Positions 1 through 9,773 of a stretch of 64,000 bases of DNA are shown here, piece by piece. The DNA lies in NCBI GenBank assembly GCA_001602925.1, contig LUZT01000006.1, positions 188,569-252,568 of the forward strand. The letters are read 5' to 3'. A program made the position numbers and the translations under genes. Every line of letters begins with the position of its first letter. Positions within the stretch are counted from its first letter, which is position 1. A model generated the notes under the pieces. That model worked only from the letters and a program-made list of their open reading frames with translations. It was not told where the DNA came from and did not search any database. The stretch is from Chlorobiales bacterium Clorobi_01. GTDB taxonomy: Bacteria > Bacteroidota > Chlorobiia > Chlorobiales > Chlorobiaceae.

Positions 1-966
1 CTGATGAGTTACGACGAGTCCGAGCGTGAGGCACCGTCACCCGCTCCAGTCGAAGCATCACCAGCCGTAAGCACTGAAAATGGTTCCGGGATTCGTCGCA
101 AGAAGCTCTCGATCAAAGCCGAAGAGGGCAGTGGCGCGGAGGCGGATATTGCCCGGAAACTGATGGATTACGACGAAGCATCACGCGGTGCGGTTAAATC
201 TGCGTTGTCTGGCGAAGTTCCGGGAAGCGTTTCCAGTGAAGAGCCGTCTGGACCCGAGCCTCTCCGGAGAAAGAAAATCCAGATCAAGGCGGACGTCGAG
301 CAAGAGAGCGAACCTGTAGTTGAAGCTGAACCAGAAGAGCCAATCAGAAAAAAGATTCAGGTCAAAACTGAAACTGAGCCGGAACTGCCGGTGCCGCTTG
401 ATCCTGAAGTTGACATTGAGCCTGAATCCGAGCCGGAGGAGCTGGTCAGAAAGAAAATTCAGATCAAGGCCGAAACCGAGCCGATGCCGGTAGTATCGCT
501 TGAGCTTGAGGTGGATTTGGAGCCGGAAGAGTTGTCTGTGTCGGAGCCAGAGATGGAATTCGAACCTGAGCCTGAACCGGCAGTACCGGTGAAGAAGAAA
601 ATCCAGATCAAGGCAGAACCTGAACCGGAGCTGGAGGTATCACCTGAATTGGAAATCGAATCCATGCTTGAGCTTGAGCCACAACTGGAGGCGCCTGTTC
701 AGAAGGCGAACCAAATCGAGGCTGAGCCGGAAGAAGAGATCGATATCTCTGAAGAGGTTATCTTTTCAGCCCTTGGCGAAATAGAGGAGATGGAAGGTTC
801 CAGTATATCACAAGAATATATGACCATTGAGTCCGACATTCCGGTTCGTAGAGCGGTTAGTGAGCCGGTCAAGGAGCCTGTCAGCGAGCCGGTTATCGAG
901 AAAAAGCCTGAACAGTCCCGGCATTCTTCCGGGAAAGCCAGTCGCGGCAAACGGCGCGGCAGATAA
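1..966 (+). CDS. Acidic repeat protein, C-terminal part (5' end outside window)
   Basis: Function is not recognised. The frame is open from the first base. The first methionine at base 4 is probably internal, because the segment LMSYDESEREA is a repeat of LMDYDEASRGA about 50 residues further on, and no ribosome binding site can be seen. The protein is very rich in Glu, Pro and Val. A short basic motif of the type (R/K)KKIQIKAE recurs five to six times at 30-40 residue spacing, with a last degenerate copy (QKANQIEAE). It ends in a basic tail (KASRGKRRGR). This looks like a disordered acidic linker studded with basic short linear motifs, possibly the tail of a larger RNA- or protein-binding polypeptide. 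No signal peptide or membrane segment is visible in this part. ArsA follows 74 bases downstream on the same strand. Confidence 0.6.
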   Translation: MMSYDESEREAPSPAPVEASPAVSTENGSGIRRKKLSIKAEEGSGAEADIARKLMDYDEASRGAVKSALSGEVPGSVSSEEPSGPEPLRRKKIQIKADVEQESEPVVEAEPEEPIRKKIQVKTETEPELPVPLDPEVDIEPESEPEELVRKKIQIKAETEPMPVVSLELEVDLEPEELSVSEPEMEFEPEPEPAVPVKKKIQIKAEPEPELEVSPELEIESMLELEPQLEAPVQKANQIEAEPEEEIDISEEVIFSALGEIEEMEGSSISQEYMTIESDIPVRRAVSEPVKEPVSEPVIEKKPEQSRHSSGKASRGKRRGR

Positions 967-1040
967 GTCTGACGGCGATAAGCCTGAGGGAAGCAAGCAT
1001 TCAGTTTACAGTCAAGTTTACACTATAGTTTTTCAACACC

Positions 1041-2195
1041 ATGAGAATCATCCTTTATCTGGGCAAAGGTGGAGTGGGTAAGACCACCGTATCTGCTTCC
1101 ACCGCGACAGCGATCGCTCGCAGTGGCAAGCGCGTGCTGATCATGAGCACTGATGTCGCCCATAGCCTGGCCGATGCGTTTGGCGTCGAGTTGAGTTCGA
1201 CTCCTCTGGAGGTCGAGAAAAATCTCTTTGCCATGGAGGTGAACGTTCTTGCAGAGATCCGGGAAAACTGGACCGAGCTTTATTCTTACTTCTCCTCGAT
1301 TCTCATGCACGACGGCGCGAATGAAATCGTTGCTGAAGAGCTGGCCATCGTGCCCGGTATGGAGGAGATGATCAGCCTTCGCTACATCTGGAAAGCCGCC
1401 AAGTCAGGGCTTTACGATGCGGTCGTGGTCGATGCCGCGCCGACTGGCGAGACGATGCGTCTGCTCGGTATGCCCGAGTCCTATGGCTGGTATTCCGAAA
1501 AGATCGGCGGCTGGCATTCAAAGGCGATTGGTTTCGCGGCGCCCCTGCTCACCAAATTCATGCCGAAAAAGAACATCTTCAAGCTCATGCCCGAGGTCAA
1601 CGAGCACATGAAGGAGCTGCACGGCATGTTGCAGGACAAGAGCATCACGACCTTCAGGGTGGTGCTCAACCCCGAGAACATGGTCATCAAAGAAGCTTTG
1701 CGCGTTCAGACCTATCTCAACCTTTTCGGTTACAAGCTCGACGCGGCGGTTGTCAACAAGGTGCTGCCTTCGAACTCCAGCGATCCCTACCTCCAGGCCC
1801 TGATCGATCAACAGGCAAAGTATCTCCGCGTGATCGACAACTGCTTCTATCCGGTGCCGATTTTCAAGGCGATGCAGTCCTCCAAGGAGGTTATCAGCAC
1901 TGACAGGCTGTATGACCTGAGCCAGGAGCTTTTCAGTGGCCGTAATCCGATGGAGGTGCTCTATAGCAACGACAAGACCCAGACGCTTGAAAAGATCAAC
2001 GGCAAGTACGTACTGAGCCTCTATCTGCCGAACGTCGAGGTGGACAAGCTCGCGGTGAACATCAAGGGTGACGAGCTGCTCGTTGATATCAACAACTTCC
2101 GCAAGAGCATCGTGCTGCCCAACGTGCTGGTAGGCCGCAAAACCGAAGGTGCCGATTTCGAACAGGGTACGCTGAATATCACTTTCGCGAACTGA
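1041..2195 (+). CDS. arsA: ArsA/GET3-family ATPase with C-terminal HSP20-like domain
   Basis: Cytoplasmic P-loop ATPase of the arsenite-pump/GET3 group, 384 residues. The deviant Walker A motif GKGGVGKTT lies at residues 8-16, followed by the switch sequence [16 protein letters not shown], where the Asp and His match the family signature. A second family element ([12 protein letters not shown]) lies near residue 135. Residues from about 305 to the end form a beta-rich tail ([20 protein letters not shown] and onwards) typical of the ArsA HSP20-like domain found in many phototrophs. No ArsB-like transporter is nearby, so a role in arsenite export is unproven. GET3-like protein targeting or assembly is an alternative. 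The ATG start follows a 74-base gap. Confidence 0.88.
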   Translation: MRIILYLGKGGVGKTTVSASTATAIARSGKRVLIMSTDVAHSLADAFGVELSSTPLEVEKNLFAMEVNVLAEIRENWTELYSYFSSILMHDGANEIVAEELAIVPGMEEMISLRYIWKAAKSGLYDAVVVDAAPTGETMRLLGMPESYGWYSEKIGGWHSKAIGFAAPLLTKFMPKKNIFKLMPEVNEHMKELHGMLQDKSITTFRVVLNPENMVIKEALRVQTYLNLFGYKLDAAVVNKVLPSNSSDPYLQALIDQQAKYLRVIDNCFYPVPIFKAMQSSKEVISTDRLYDLSQELFSGRNPMEVLYSNDKTQTLEKINGKYVLSLYLPNVEVDKLAVNIKGDELLVDINNFRKSIVLPNVLVGRKTEGADFEQGTLNITFAN

Positions 2196-2217
2196 GCGGA
2201 AAGCGAGGTTTTAATAC

Positions 2218-2253
2218 AAAAGCGGGCTACTTCACGGTGGTCCGCTTTTTTTA
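2218..2253 (+). terminator. Rho-independent terminator after arsA
   Basis: AAAGCGG pairs with CCGCTTT around a partly paired interior, followed by a run of eight T. It separates arsA from the convergent folK. Confidence 0.75.
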
Positions 2254-2274
2254 TTGGGAGATCAGCCGGATCAG

Positions 2275-2790
2275 TCAGGTCGGACTGATCTTCAATTCCT
2301 GCACCAGCCGTACAGGAACCGAGTGATCTTCGCAGCTTTTCAGTAGCTCGGCGATGGAGTGGCGCAGGCGGGGGTGAACCGGATTGGCGATGTCGAGCAG
2401 TGGTATGAGGACGAATTTCCGGTGGTGCATCTCGGCATGAGGAATAACGAGCAGATCGCTTTCGATGCAGAGATCGCTGTAGAGCAGGATATCAAGATCG
2501 ATGGTTCTCGGACTCCAGCGCTGGTACCGGTCGGGGCGGCCCAGGTCATGCTCGATTGCTTTGCAGCGGGTGCGAAGGTCAGTCGGATCGAGCGATGTCT
2601 GCACTGCAATTACGGCGTTGAAATAGCGTTCCTGGTTGGGATCACCGAACGGCTCGGTCATATACACCCGTGAGGCTCCGCTCACCCTCGTGCCAGGCAG
2701 TTGCGCAAGGTGGTCAACGGCCTGCTGAAGGTAGCCGAGCCGGTCTCCGACATTCGAGCCGATGCCGATATAGGCGGTAACTGGCGCCAT
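2275..2790 (-). CDS. folK: 6-hydroxymethyl-7,8-dihydropterin pyrophosphokinase
   Basis: Transfers pyrophosphate from ATP to 6-hydroxymethyl-dihydropterin in folate synthesis. It has 171 residues, a normal length for a monofunctional FolK. Family signatures are visible: IGIGSNVGDR at residues 8-17, the pterin/ATP region around FGDPNQERYFNAV (48-60), and RWSPRTIDLDIL (91-102), which carries the Mg-binding DLD. It lies 3 bases downstream of folB on the same strand, so the two form a two-gene folate operon. It converges with arsA. Confidence 0.95.
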   Translation of the reverse strand: MAPVTAYIGIGSNVGDRLGYLQQAVDHLAQLPGTRVSGASRVYMTEPFGDPNQERYFNAVIAVQTSLDPTDLRTRCKAIEHDLGRPDRYQRWSPRTIDLDILLYSDLCIESDLLVIPHAEMHHRKFVLIPLLDIANPVHPRLRHSIAELLKSCEDHSVPVRLVQELKISPT

Positions 2791-2793
2791 CGT

Positions 2794-3174
2794 TCAGTGC
2801 CTTTCAATCACGTGTTCGGCTTCAGCATAATCGCACAGCCCGCCGAGAGGCAACGCTCGCTTGCGCACCTTCACGGTGACTTTCTCCGCGAGGGCCAGCT
2901 CCTCAATCAGCCTTGCGGCGGCTCTTGCGGCCAGCGTCTCGATGAGTGCCGCCGGTTCACCAGCAATCATAACCTCGCTGATGATGGTATATGCCTGCCC
3001 GTAATCGATGGTTTTCAAGAGATCATCGGCAGCGGCGGCCTCAGTGCTGTCAAAAAAAAGTTCGGCATCGACCTCATACCGTCCGCCAAGACGGCGTTCC
3101 TCTTCGTGGACACCGTGCCGGGCGTAAAAAACGGCGTTGACAAGCCTGACACAGGAGCGATGATGAAGCTTCAT
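2794..3174 (-). CDS. folB: Dihydroneopterin aldolase
   Basis: Cleaves 7,8-dihydroneopterin to 6-hydroxymethyl-dihydropterin and glycolaldehyde, supplying FolK's substrate. It has 126 residues, a usual length. Recognisable elements are the N-terminal VFYARHGVHEEE segment, KTIDYGQAY, and LIETLAARAA with the conserved Glu. The start is ATG at 3174 (MKLHHRS). The stop lies 3 bases before folK, so co-translation is likely. The gene is divergent from nadC, and the roughly 217-base gap between them should hold both promoters. Confidence 0.93.
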   Translation of the reverse strand: MKLHHRSCVRLVNAVFYARHGVHEEERRLGGRYEVDAELFFDSTEAAAADDLLKTIDYGQAYTIISEVMIAGEPAALIETLAARAAARLIEELALAEKVTVKVRKRALPLGGLCDYAEAEHVIERH

Positions 3175-3391
3175 GGTCGCGTGGCGAGAGATCAGTATTC
3201 AGGAAGATTCTGCAAGAATGTAACCTATTCGCAACTTCATTGCAAAACGGTTCCTGACAGCCGGTATAAATGGCACTGGCGTGTACCGTGAGACATTGCG
3301 AATACCAAAAAAGTATTACCTTGTATAAGCAAGATTTAACGTTCTCAGAGCGTCTTCCGGATTCCTCTAACCTCTTTCTGATTTGGCAGTT

Positions 3392-4285
3392 ATGGCAGAA
3401 AAAAGAACCAATCATGCGTTCAGGGAGTTTTTTGAGACATGCAGGTTGAAGGCCATGCAACTTGCACTCGAAGAGGACCGTTTCCAGGGGGATATCACCA
3501 CTGAGGCGACTGTCGATCAGAACCAGCTTGGTCTTGGTTACATCGAGATCAAATCTGAAGGAATCATTGCCGGAGTGGAGGTCGCCAGACAGGTGTTCCA
3601 GTCACTGGATGCCGCGCTTGAATTCACGGCGTACGTCAAGGATGGCAAGCGGGTTTATCCCGGAGAACGAGTGCTCGAGGTAAAGGGACGTATAGCCTCG
3701 ATTCTGATCGGTGAGCGTACGGCGCTCAATTTCATGCAGCGCATGTCCGGCATCGCCACCCGCACGAACATGTATGTCGAACGGGTCAGCCACACCAACG
3801 CATCTATCCTCGATACCCGGAAGACAGCGCCAGCTCTGCGTTATTACGACAAGGACGCTGTCCGGATTGGGGGGGGCACCAATCACCGCTTCGGGCTTTT
3901 CGACATGATCCTGATCAAGGACAATCACATCGATGCTGCCGGAAGTGTGGAGGAGGCCATAAGACGGGCGAAGGCATATTGCCAGGAGCAGGGGGTTTCA
4001 GTGAAGATTGAAACTGAAGTCCGCAGCATCTCCGAGCTGGTTCGCGCCTGCGCCAGCCGCCCGGACATGATTCTGCTCGACAACTTCATGGTCGATGACC
4101 TGGCCGAAGCGGTGCGCTGGATCAAGGCGAACGGTTTTGGCAACATTCTGCTTGAAGCGTCGGGAAACATCGGCCTGCATAACGTTTCCGAAGTCGCCAT
4201 GACCGGCGTCGATTTCATTTCAATCGGCGAGCTGACACATAGCGTCAAGGCGCTCGATATGTCCATGAAGATCGAACGTGCCTGA
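3392..4285 (+). CDS. nadC: Nicotinate-nucleotide pyrophosphorylase (carboxylating)
   Basis: Converts quinolinate and PRPP to nicotinate mononucleotide in de novo NAD synthesis. It has 297 residues. Substrate-site motifs include GERTALNFMQRMSGIAT, DTRKTAPALR and IGGGTNHRFGLFDMILIKDNH, followed by the C-terminal EASGNI and DFISIGELTHS elements. A TTG lies three codons upstream, but the ATG at 3392 is the more natural start. acpS begins 8 bases after its stop, so the two are likely co-transcribed. Confidence 0.95.
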   Translation: MAEKRTNHAFREFFETCRLKAMQLALEEDRFQGDITTEATVDQNQLGLGYIEIKSEGIIAGVEVARQVFQSLDAALEFTAYVKDGKRVYPGERVLEVKGRIASILIGERTALNFMQRMSGIATRTNMYVERVSHTNASILDTRKTAPALRYYDKDAVRIGGGTNHRFGLFDMILIKDNHIDAAGSVEEAIRRAKAYCQEQGVSVKIETEVRSISELVRACASRPDMILLDNFMVDDLAEAVRWIKANGFGNILLEASGNIGLHNVSEVAMTGVDFISIGELTHSVKALDMSMKIERA

Positions 4286-4293
4286 TCCTGTCG

Positions 4294-4647
4294 ATGGAGA
4301 TCGGGGTTGACATCGTCGAGATAGCTCGTATCCGTTCGAGTTATGACCGTTTCGGCGAGGCCTTCATGAAGAAAATTCTGACCTCGGCCGAGATGGTCCA
4401 GTGCCTTTCCAAACCCGATCCCGTGGCGAGCCTTGCCGGGCGTTTCGCTGCCAAGGAGGCTATATCGAAAGCTCTCGGTACTGGCATCGCCAAAGGCCTG
4501 ACCTGGCACTCTATCGAGGTGTTGAACGACGAGACGGGCAAACCCTGTGTGAGCGTTCACGCGCCCTTCTTTTCCGGTAGAGTCAGTATTTCAATCTCCC
4601 ACGACCGCCACTCCGCAGTGGCGATGGCGCTCTTTGAGCCACGCTGA
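4294..4647 (+). CDS. acpS: Holo-[acyl-carrier-protein] synthase
   Basis: Moves 4'-phosphopantetheine from CoA to the acyl carrier protein. It has 117 residues, typical of an AcpS trimer subunit. The N-terminal GVDIVEIARI carries the catalytic Asp, and RFAAKEAISKALG carries the Mg-binding Glu and adjacent Lys. VSISHDRHSAVAMAL closes the fold. It lies 8 bases downstream of nadC and is followed by a bidirectional terminator shared with the convergent tig. Confidence 0.95.
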   Translation: MEIGVDIVEIARIRSSYDRFGEAFMKKILTSAEMVQCLSKPDPVASLAGRFAAKEAISKALGTGIAKGLTWHSIEVLNDETGKPCVSVHAPFFSGRVSISISHDRHSAVAMALFEPR

Positions 4648-4673
4648 GCATCCGGCAATTTCCCCATTGCGCA

Positions 4674-4706
4674 TAAAAAAAGGCCCATCAGTCGATGAGC
4701 CTTTTT
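4674..4706. terminator. Bidirectional terminator between acpS and tig
   Basis: AAAAAGGC pairs with GCCTTTTT, and inner CCATC/GATGA has one mismatch. There is an A tract on the left and a T tract on the right, so the hairpin can serve both converging genes. Confidence 0.75.
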
Positions 4707-4735
4707 GCTTCAGAAAGCCTTATTTCTCGATCACC

Positions 4736-6016
4736 TCAGTTGTGCGCCGGAACCGGTGTGGCTTCTTTGCTGATGGTCACCTTCGATTTGATCACATCGT
4801 AGATTTTCTCTTTCAGGATCGTGTCGATGATGTAGTCCTTGAACTCGGTGGACATGTAGGTGTTGAGAAGCTGATCCACAGTCAGTGACGGTTCCTTTTC
4901 TGCCTCCTTTTCGGCAAATGCCTTGATATCCTCGTCAGTTACCTCAAGATTGTTCTCTTTGGCGATTTTCTGGCTGACCAGGAGCCAGCGGGCATGCTTT
5001 TCAGCATTTGGCTTCATGGTGTTGAAGAACTCTCTCTCGTCAAGGCCTTTGGGGAACTGGCCGCCAACCTGGCGCTTGGCGTTTTCGAGCAGCATGTTCT
5101 GGAACTGGGCCACCATGGCGCTTGGCGTGGGCACCGGATGCTCTTCGATGAGCTTTGACGAAATGGCTTCGAGCAGATCATGCTCGGATTTGTCGGAGAA
5201 ATGTGCCTGGAGCTGCAAACGGACGTCGTTTCTGAAGTCCTCGACCTTCTCGAAGCGCTGCTGGCTGATCTCCTTGACCAGTTCGTCGTCCAGTTCGGGC
5301 AGTTCGAGGTGTTTGACCTCTTTGATTTCGATGCGGAAGCGGTTCGTTTCGCCCCCCTCTTCCTTTGGCTCGACGGTGACATCGGCCACATCGCCGGCTT
5401 TCTTGCCTTCGAGGGCCATGCGGAACGGGTTGTCAGCCGGGAGGTATTCGAGGTTGAAATGGTGGTTTTCATTCTTCGAGCCCTCAACGTCAGCGCCTTC
5501 GGCGTCAAGCTTCGTAACGTCGCCGATGACTGTATCGCCCTCGGTAGCGGCATCTTCACTGGTCACCATGGTGCCGTGACCACGCAGGATCAGTTTGATT
5601 TCGCGATCGACATCCTCGTCGGATACGGTGTATTCGGCCTGTGTGAAGGTGTAGTCGCTGAAATCCTTCAACTCGAATTCGGGGTGGATTTCGTAGGAAA
5701 TTTTGATGGTCAGTTTGCCATCCTCGTAGTTGTAGCTCTCGATCTGTCCGCGGCTGGCGGGGTTGATCTTCTCCTCCTCGGCGATGGCGGCGAAATGCTT
5801 CGAGGCCATCTTCTCGGCAACCTCGGCCTCGATGGAGGGTCCGATAATGCGCTTGAGCATGCCCGCGGGCACGTGCCCCTGCCTGAAGCCTTTGATTCTG
5901 ACGGACTTGCGCGCTTCTTCGAGCTGCTGGTCATATTCGGGCTGGTACTCTTCGGCAGTCAGAATAATTTCAAGTTCCTGCGCGATTTCGCTGACATTCG
6001 TGATATTCTTTTGCAA
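4736..6016 (-). CDS. tig: Trigger factor (ribosome-associated chaperone, PPIase)
   Basis: Binds nascent chains at the ribosome exit. It has 426 residues, with the usual three parts: an N-terminal ribosome-binding domain containing the signature [14 protein letters not shown] (about residues 37-50), an FKBP-like PPIase domain from about 150 to 245 ([23 protein letters not shown]), and a long helical C-terminal chaperone domain. The start codon is TTG at 6016, since no in-frame ATG lies nearby and the N-terminus [10 protein letters not shown] fits the family. It is divergent from nothing close: the M16 gene is on the same strand 196 bases upstream. Confidence 0.95.
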   Translation of the reverse strand: MQKNITNVSEIAQELEIILTAEEYQPEYDQQLEEARKSVRIKGFRQGHVPAGMLKRIIGPSIEAEVAEKMASKHFAAIAEEEKINPASRGQIESYNYEDGKLTIKISYEIHPEFELKDFSDYTFTQAEYTVSDEDVDREIKLILRGHGTMVTSEDAATEGDTVIGDVTKLDAEGADVEGSKNENHHFNLEYLPADNPFRMALEGKKAGDVADVTVEPKEEGGETNRFRIEIKEVKHLELPELDDELVKEISQQRFEKVEDFRNDVRLQLQAHFSDKSEHDLLEAISSKLIEEHPVPTPSAMVAQFQNMLLENAKRQVGGQFPKGLDEREFFNTMKPNAEKHARWLLVSQKIAKENNLEVTDEDIKAFAEKEAEKEPSLTVDQLLNTYMSTEFKDYIIDTILKEKIYDVIKSKVTISKEATPVPAHN

Positions 6017-6212
6017 GGCTCTTCGTGACCGGTTAAGTTGCGGGTCTCTCCGTTTCCGGTGAGCCGGAAAGCGTGGATCGGTACAGAGAGTATCCCTGAA
6101 ATTTTAAAGCTTGAATTATACTATTTTTTCAGGCCTTTTTAAAACGGATCGTTCAACGGGTTTTTCCGTACTTCGTTCAACGTGGCCACACTTCGTCGTC
6201 AAGTGCCGAAAG

Positions 6213-7541
6213 TTACCTGCCGCCGGGCTTGTAGACCAGAGTCGAGATCTGCTCGGGAATGCCGAGTGCGGCGGCAGCCACCACCACATCTTCAGCCGTC
6301 ACCCCATCAATCATCCCGGCCTTTTCAGAAGGTGAAAGGTATCGCCCGAAATAGAACATATCCTGCGCTATGTGCGACATGCGCCGGGTCATCTTTTCCA
6401 TGCCGAGGATCATCGAGCCCAGCATCTTCGATTTGGCCGCCGCGAGTTCGAAGGGATCGGGTTCCTTCAGCACGTTGCCGGTCAGGAGTTCAGCGATCGT
6501 GTCGAGGGTTTTCGAGGTTTTGCCCTTGTCGGTGCCCGCATAAACATTGAATTCAGTGACCTCGTCGTAGAAAGAGACCGAAGAGTAGGCCTGATAGACC
6601 AGTCCGCGCTTCTCGCGCAGTTCGAGGTTCAGGATCGAACTCATGCCGCTCGACAGCATGGCGTTCAGCACCATCAGTCCCCAGAAGCGACGGTCATCAC
6701 GCGGGAAGATCGTGCCGAGCAGAATCTGCGACTGGAAGACACTTTTTTTCAGCGTTTTGCTGAATGGCCTGTACGCCGATAGATCGAACAGCCGCCGCAC
6801 CGAATCTTCCTGCGGCGAGTCCTTCAGGTGGCCCCAAAACGATTCCGCCAGCCCGGTCACTGCATCGTGATCGATGTTGCCGATGGCGGTGACGAGCATC
6901 TTCGATGGCACGTAGTGGCGGCGCATGAAGTCTCTGATCTCCTTGCCGGTGAGCCTTTCGACGCTCTCTTCGGTGCCGAGAATTGCTGTGCCGAGGGGAT
7001 GCCGGGGAAAGGCGCGGCGGTCGAAATCCTCGAAGATCAGCTCTTCCGGGGTGTCGTTCACACTGGCGATCTCTTCGAGCACCACCTCTTTTTCCTTCTC
7101 GATCTCGTCGGGCGGAAAAACCGGATTGCAGCAGAGATCGGCGAGCAGGTCGAAAGCCAGATGCAGATGCTCCCGGAGGCACCTGACGCAGAGGCAGGTC
7201 TGCTCCTTGGTGGTCCAGGCGTCGATATAGCCACCGGTCTCTTCGACGCAGCGGGCAATCTCGACGTAGTCACGCTTTTGCGTGCCCTTGAAAAGTGCGT
7301 GTTCGATGAAATGGGCCATACCCTCGAATCCTTCGGGATCTTCGCGCGAACCGGCGTTGATCCACAAGCCGAGCGTGACGCTGTGAATCCAGGGCACCTG
7401 ATTGCTGACGATGCGCAGGCCGTTGGGAAGGGTTCCACTTTCGACAATGCCGGTTGAGAGGCGTTCTGCAGGATGCGTGGCGTTGCCGATGGAGGGCGAT
7501 ACGATATTTTTTCTCACGATTGCGGATGGATTTGGGTGCAA
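6213..7541 (-). CDS. M16 family zinc peptidase (processing-protease/pitrilysin type)
   Basis: Zinc metallopeptidase of the M16B group, 442 residues, comparable to mitochondrial processing peptidase-like bacterial enzymes. The inverted zinc motif HFIEH lies at about residues 76-80 (GMAHFIEHALFKGT), and the third-ligand region EEIASVNDTPEE lies about 75 residues later. The C-terminal half is the inactive-like repeat (LREKRGLVYQAYSS). There is no signal peptide. An in-frame TAA lies just upstream of the TTG at 7541, so the start is TTG there or a GTG at 7517. Its physiological substrate cannot be told from the sequence. Confidence 0.9.
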   Translation of the reverse strand: MHPNPSAIVRKNIVSPSIGNATHPAERLSTGIVESGTLPNGLRIVSNQVPWIHSVTLGLWINAGSREDPEGFEGMAHFIEHALFKGTQKRDYVEIARCVEETGGYIDAWTTKEQTCLCVRCLREHLHLAFDLLADLCCNPVFPPDEIEKEKEVVLEEIASVNDTPEELIFEDFDRRAFPRHPLGTAILGTEESVERLTGKEIRDFMRRHYVPSKMLVTAIGNIDHDAVTGLAESFWGHLKDSPQEDSVRRLFDLSAYRPFSKTLKKSVFQSQILLGTIFPRDDRRFWGLMVLNAMLSSGMSSILNLELREKRGLVYQAYSSVSFYDEVTEFNVYAGTDKGKTSKTLDTIAELLTGNVLKEPDPFELAAAKSKMLGSMILGMEKMTRRMSHIAQDMFYFGRYLSPSEKAGMIDGVTAEDVVVAAAALGIPEQISTLVYKPGGR

Positions 7542-7689
7542 TGTAAGTTATTCTTCTTATTATTAAGCACAAATTGGCTCTGGGCCGCATCTGCACGGAT
7601 TGCGCTCCAGCCGGTTCCGCGGTATCTCCCGGGCCGCCACAAGCGGACGGAGAATCAAACGGAAGGTTTTGCAGACACGCCATTTTTTC

Positions 7690-8694
7690 ATGTCAGGTAT
7701 ACCGATTCTCATCACCGGTGCAACCGGCTACATAGGGGCACGGCTTCTCGTCGATATGATCGCACGGCACGGCGACTCCGTCCGCTGCCGGGTCACCGTT
7801 CGGGAGGGATCGGACGCATCGTTTCTCCGCAATTTGCCGGTCGAGATCGTCCGGGCTGACATGCACGATCCGGTCGCTGTCAACGAGGCGGTCAAAGGTG
7901 CGGAGGTCGTCTTCCACTGCGCAGGCCTGATCGCCTACACCAGAAATTTCCGCAACCGGCTTTACGATACCAACGTGCTCGGCACCCGCCACATTGTCGA
8001 TGCCTGTCTGGAGGCGGGCGTAAAGCGGCTGGTCGCCACCAGCTCGATTGCCGCCGTCGGTTCGTCCGACGCGAAGAGTGGCATTCGGGAGTCGAACGAG
8101 CAGACCACCTTCACCGAGTGGCAGCGTCACAATGTGTACATGGAGTCCAAGCATCTGGCCGAGCTCGAATGCCGCCGCGGCGTGGCCGAAGGGCTCGACG
8201 TGGTGATGGTCAATCCCGGCGTGGTGATCGGCAAGAGTTCCGAACAGGGGATGCCCGGCAGCAGTTCCAACGAGGTGCTCCGGATGATCTACGAGGGCCG
8301 CCTGCCGCTTTGCCCCGATGGCGCGACAGGATTCGTTGATGTGCGCGACGTGGCCGACGCCCATATCGCCGCATGGCAGAAGGGAAAAGCGGGAGAGCGC
8401 TACATCATCGTTAGCGAGAATCTCTCTTTCAGAGAGCTTTTCGAGCGGATCGCCGCGCTGCCCGGCAGCCGGAGCAGCGGCAAGGTGTTTCGTGTTGACG
8501 GAGTTGCCGGGATGCTGGCTGGCGTCGGTGGTGAACTCTTTTCGCTTCTGACGAAACGGCCATCGTTCATCAGCATCGAGAGTCTCAGGCAGGCCGCGCA
8601 TTCGTCCCGCTACAGCAACCAGCGTTCGGTGCACGAGCTTGGCATGTCGTACCGCCCATTCGAGGAGACGCTTCGAAGCGCCATTATGCAGTAA
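7690..8694 (+). CDS. NAD-dependent epimerase/dehydratase (extended SDR)
   Basis: 334-residue extended short-chain dehydrogenase/reductase. The N-terminal Rossmann motif is [13 protein letters not shown] (residues 6-18). The catalytic triad region is TSSIAAVG (Ser) and YMESKHLAE (Tyr-x3-Lys). [10 protein letters not shown] and PGVVIGKSS are typical of the dihydroflavonol-reductase/hopanoid-associated epimerase subgroup. The ATG at 7690 was chosen over an upstream in-frame codon at 7600 because it starts directly before the nucleotide-binding strand. The substrate is unknown. recA follows 38 bases downstream. Confidence 0.85.
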   Translation: MSGIPILITGATGYIGARLLVDMIARHGDSVRCRVTVREGSDASFLRNLPVEIVRADMHDPVAVNEAVKGAEVVFHCAGLIAYTRNFRNRLYDTNVLGTRHIVDACLEAGVKRLVATSSIAAVGSSDAKSGIRESNEQTTFTEWQRHNVYMESKHLAELECRRGVAEGLDVVMVNPGVVIGKSSEQGMPGSSSNEVLRMIYEGRLPLCPDGATGFVDVRDVADAHIAAWQKGKAGERYIIVSENLSFRELFERIAALPGSRSSGKVFRVDGVAGMLAGVGGELFSLLTKRPSFISIESLRQAAHSSRYSNQRSVHELGMSYRPFEETLRSAIMQ

Positions 8695-8732
8695 ACCAGG
8701 ACCATACTTTTACAAATTCAGAGCATACCCCT

Positions 8733-9773
8733 ATGGAAAAAGAGACAACACCGCAGCAACAGCCGCCGGTCGTCGATCCGGCCAGGCTCAAACAGCTCAA
8801 TCTCGCGATAGAGACACTCGAAAAGCAGTTCGGCAAAGGTGCAATCATGCGTCTTGGCGACGACTCGGCGGTCATGCACGTGCAGGTGATTTCCACCGGT
8901 TCGATGGCGCTCGACTACGCCCTTGGCGTGGGCGGCTTGCCGCGAGGCCGCGTGACTGAAATCTATGGCCCCGAATCCTCTGGCAAGACCACGCTCGCCC
9001 TGCATGCCATCGCCGAGGCACAGAAAAACGGCGGTATTGCGGCGCTGGTCGATGCGGAGCACGCTTTCGATCCGACCTACGCCCGGAAGCTCGGCGTCGA
9101 TATCAATGCGCTGCTGGTCAGTCAGCCAGAGTCGGGCGAACAGGCGCTCTCCATCGTCGAGACGCTTGTGCGCAGCGGTGCGGTTGACATCATCGTTATC
9201 GACTCGGTAGCGGCGCTCGTGCCGCAGGCCGAACTCGAAGGCGAGATGGGCGACAGCGTCGTCGGCCTCCAGGCCCGCCTCATGAGCCAGGCGCTTCGTA
9301 AGCTCACCGGTGCGATCTCGAAGTCGAGCAGCGTCTGCATCTTCATCAACCAGCTCCGCGACAAGATCGGCGTGATGTACGGCAGCCCCGAGACCACCAC
9401 CGGAGGCAAGGCGCTGAAGTTCTACTCGTCAGTCCGGCTCGATATCCGCAAGATCGCGCAGATCAAGGATGGCGAAGAGTTGGTTGGCAACCGAACCAAG
9501 GTCAAGGTGGTCAAGAACAAGGTCGCTCCGCCCTTCAAGACCGCCGAGTTCGACATTCTCTATGGTGAAGGCATTTCGGTGCTGGGTGAGCTGATCGACC
9601 TGGCTGTCGAGTTCGGCATCATCAAGAAATCTGGCGCGTGGTTCAGTTATGGCACTGAAAAGCTCGGTCAGGGGCGCGAGAACGTCAAGAAGCTGCTGAA
9701 GGAGGACGAGACCCTGCGCAATACGATCCGCCAGCAGGTTCGCGACACGCTCACCGGAGCGCCAACCGCATAA
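8733..9773 (+). CDS. recA: Recombinase RecA
   Basis: DNA-dependent ATPase for homologous recombination and SOS signalling, 346 residues, normal length. The Walker A motif GPESSGKTT lies near residue 76, Walker B-like [10 protein letters not shown] follows, and the L2 DNA-binding segment is [21 protein letters not shown]. The N-terminus ([18 protein letters not shown]) is canonical. dusB starts on the base after its stop codon, implying translational coupling. No LexA-type operator was recognised in the 38 bases upstream. Confidence 0.98.
   Translation: MEKETTPQQQPPVVDPARLKQLNLAIETLEKQFGKGAIMRLGDDSAVMHVQVISTGSMALDYALGVGGLPRGRVTEIYGPESSGKTTLALHAIAEAQKNGGIAALVDAEHAFDPTYARKLGVDINALLVSQPESGEQALSIVETLVRSGAVDIIVIDSVAALVPQAELEGEMGDSVVGLQARLMSQALRKLTGAISKSSSVCIFINQLRDKIGVMYGSPETTTGGKALKFYSSVRLDIRKIAQIKDGEELVGNRTKVKVVKNKVAPPFKTAEFDILYGEGISVLGELIDLAVEFGIIKKSGAWFSYGTEKLGQGRENVKKLLKEDETLRNTIRQQVRDTLTGAPTA

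Noticed and set aside
5180-6028. 282-codon plus-strand frame across trigger factor
   Set aside because: It is an antisense mirror of the tig coding bias. It has no ribosome binding site and no recognisable domain.
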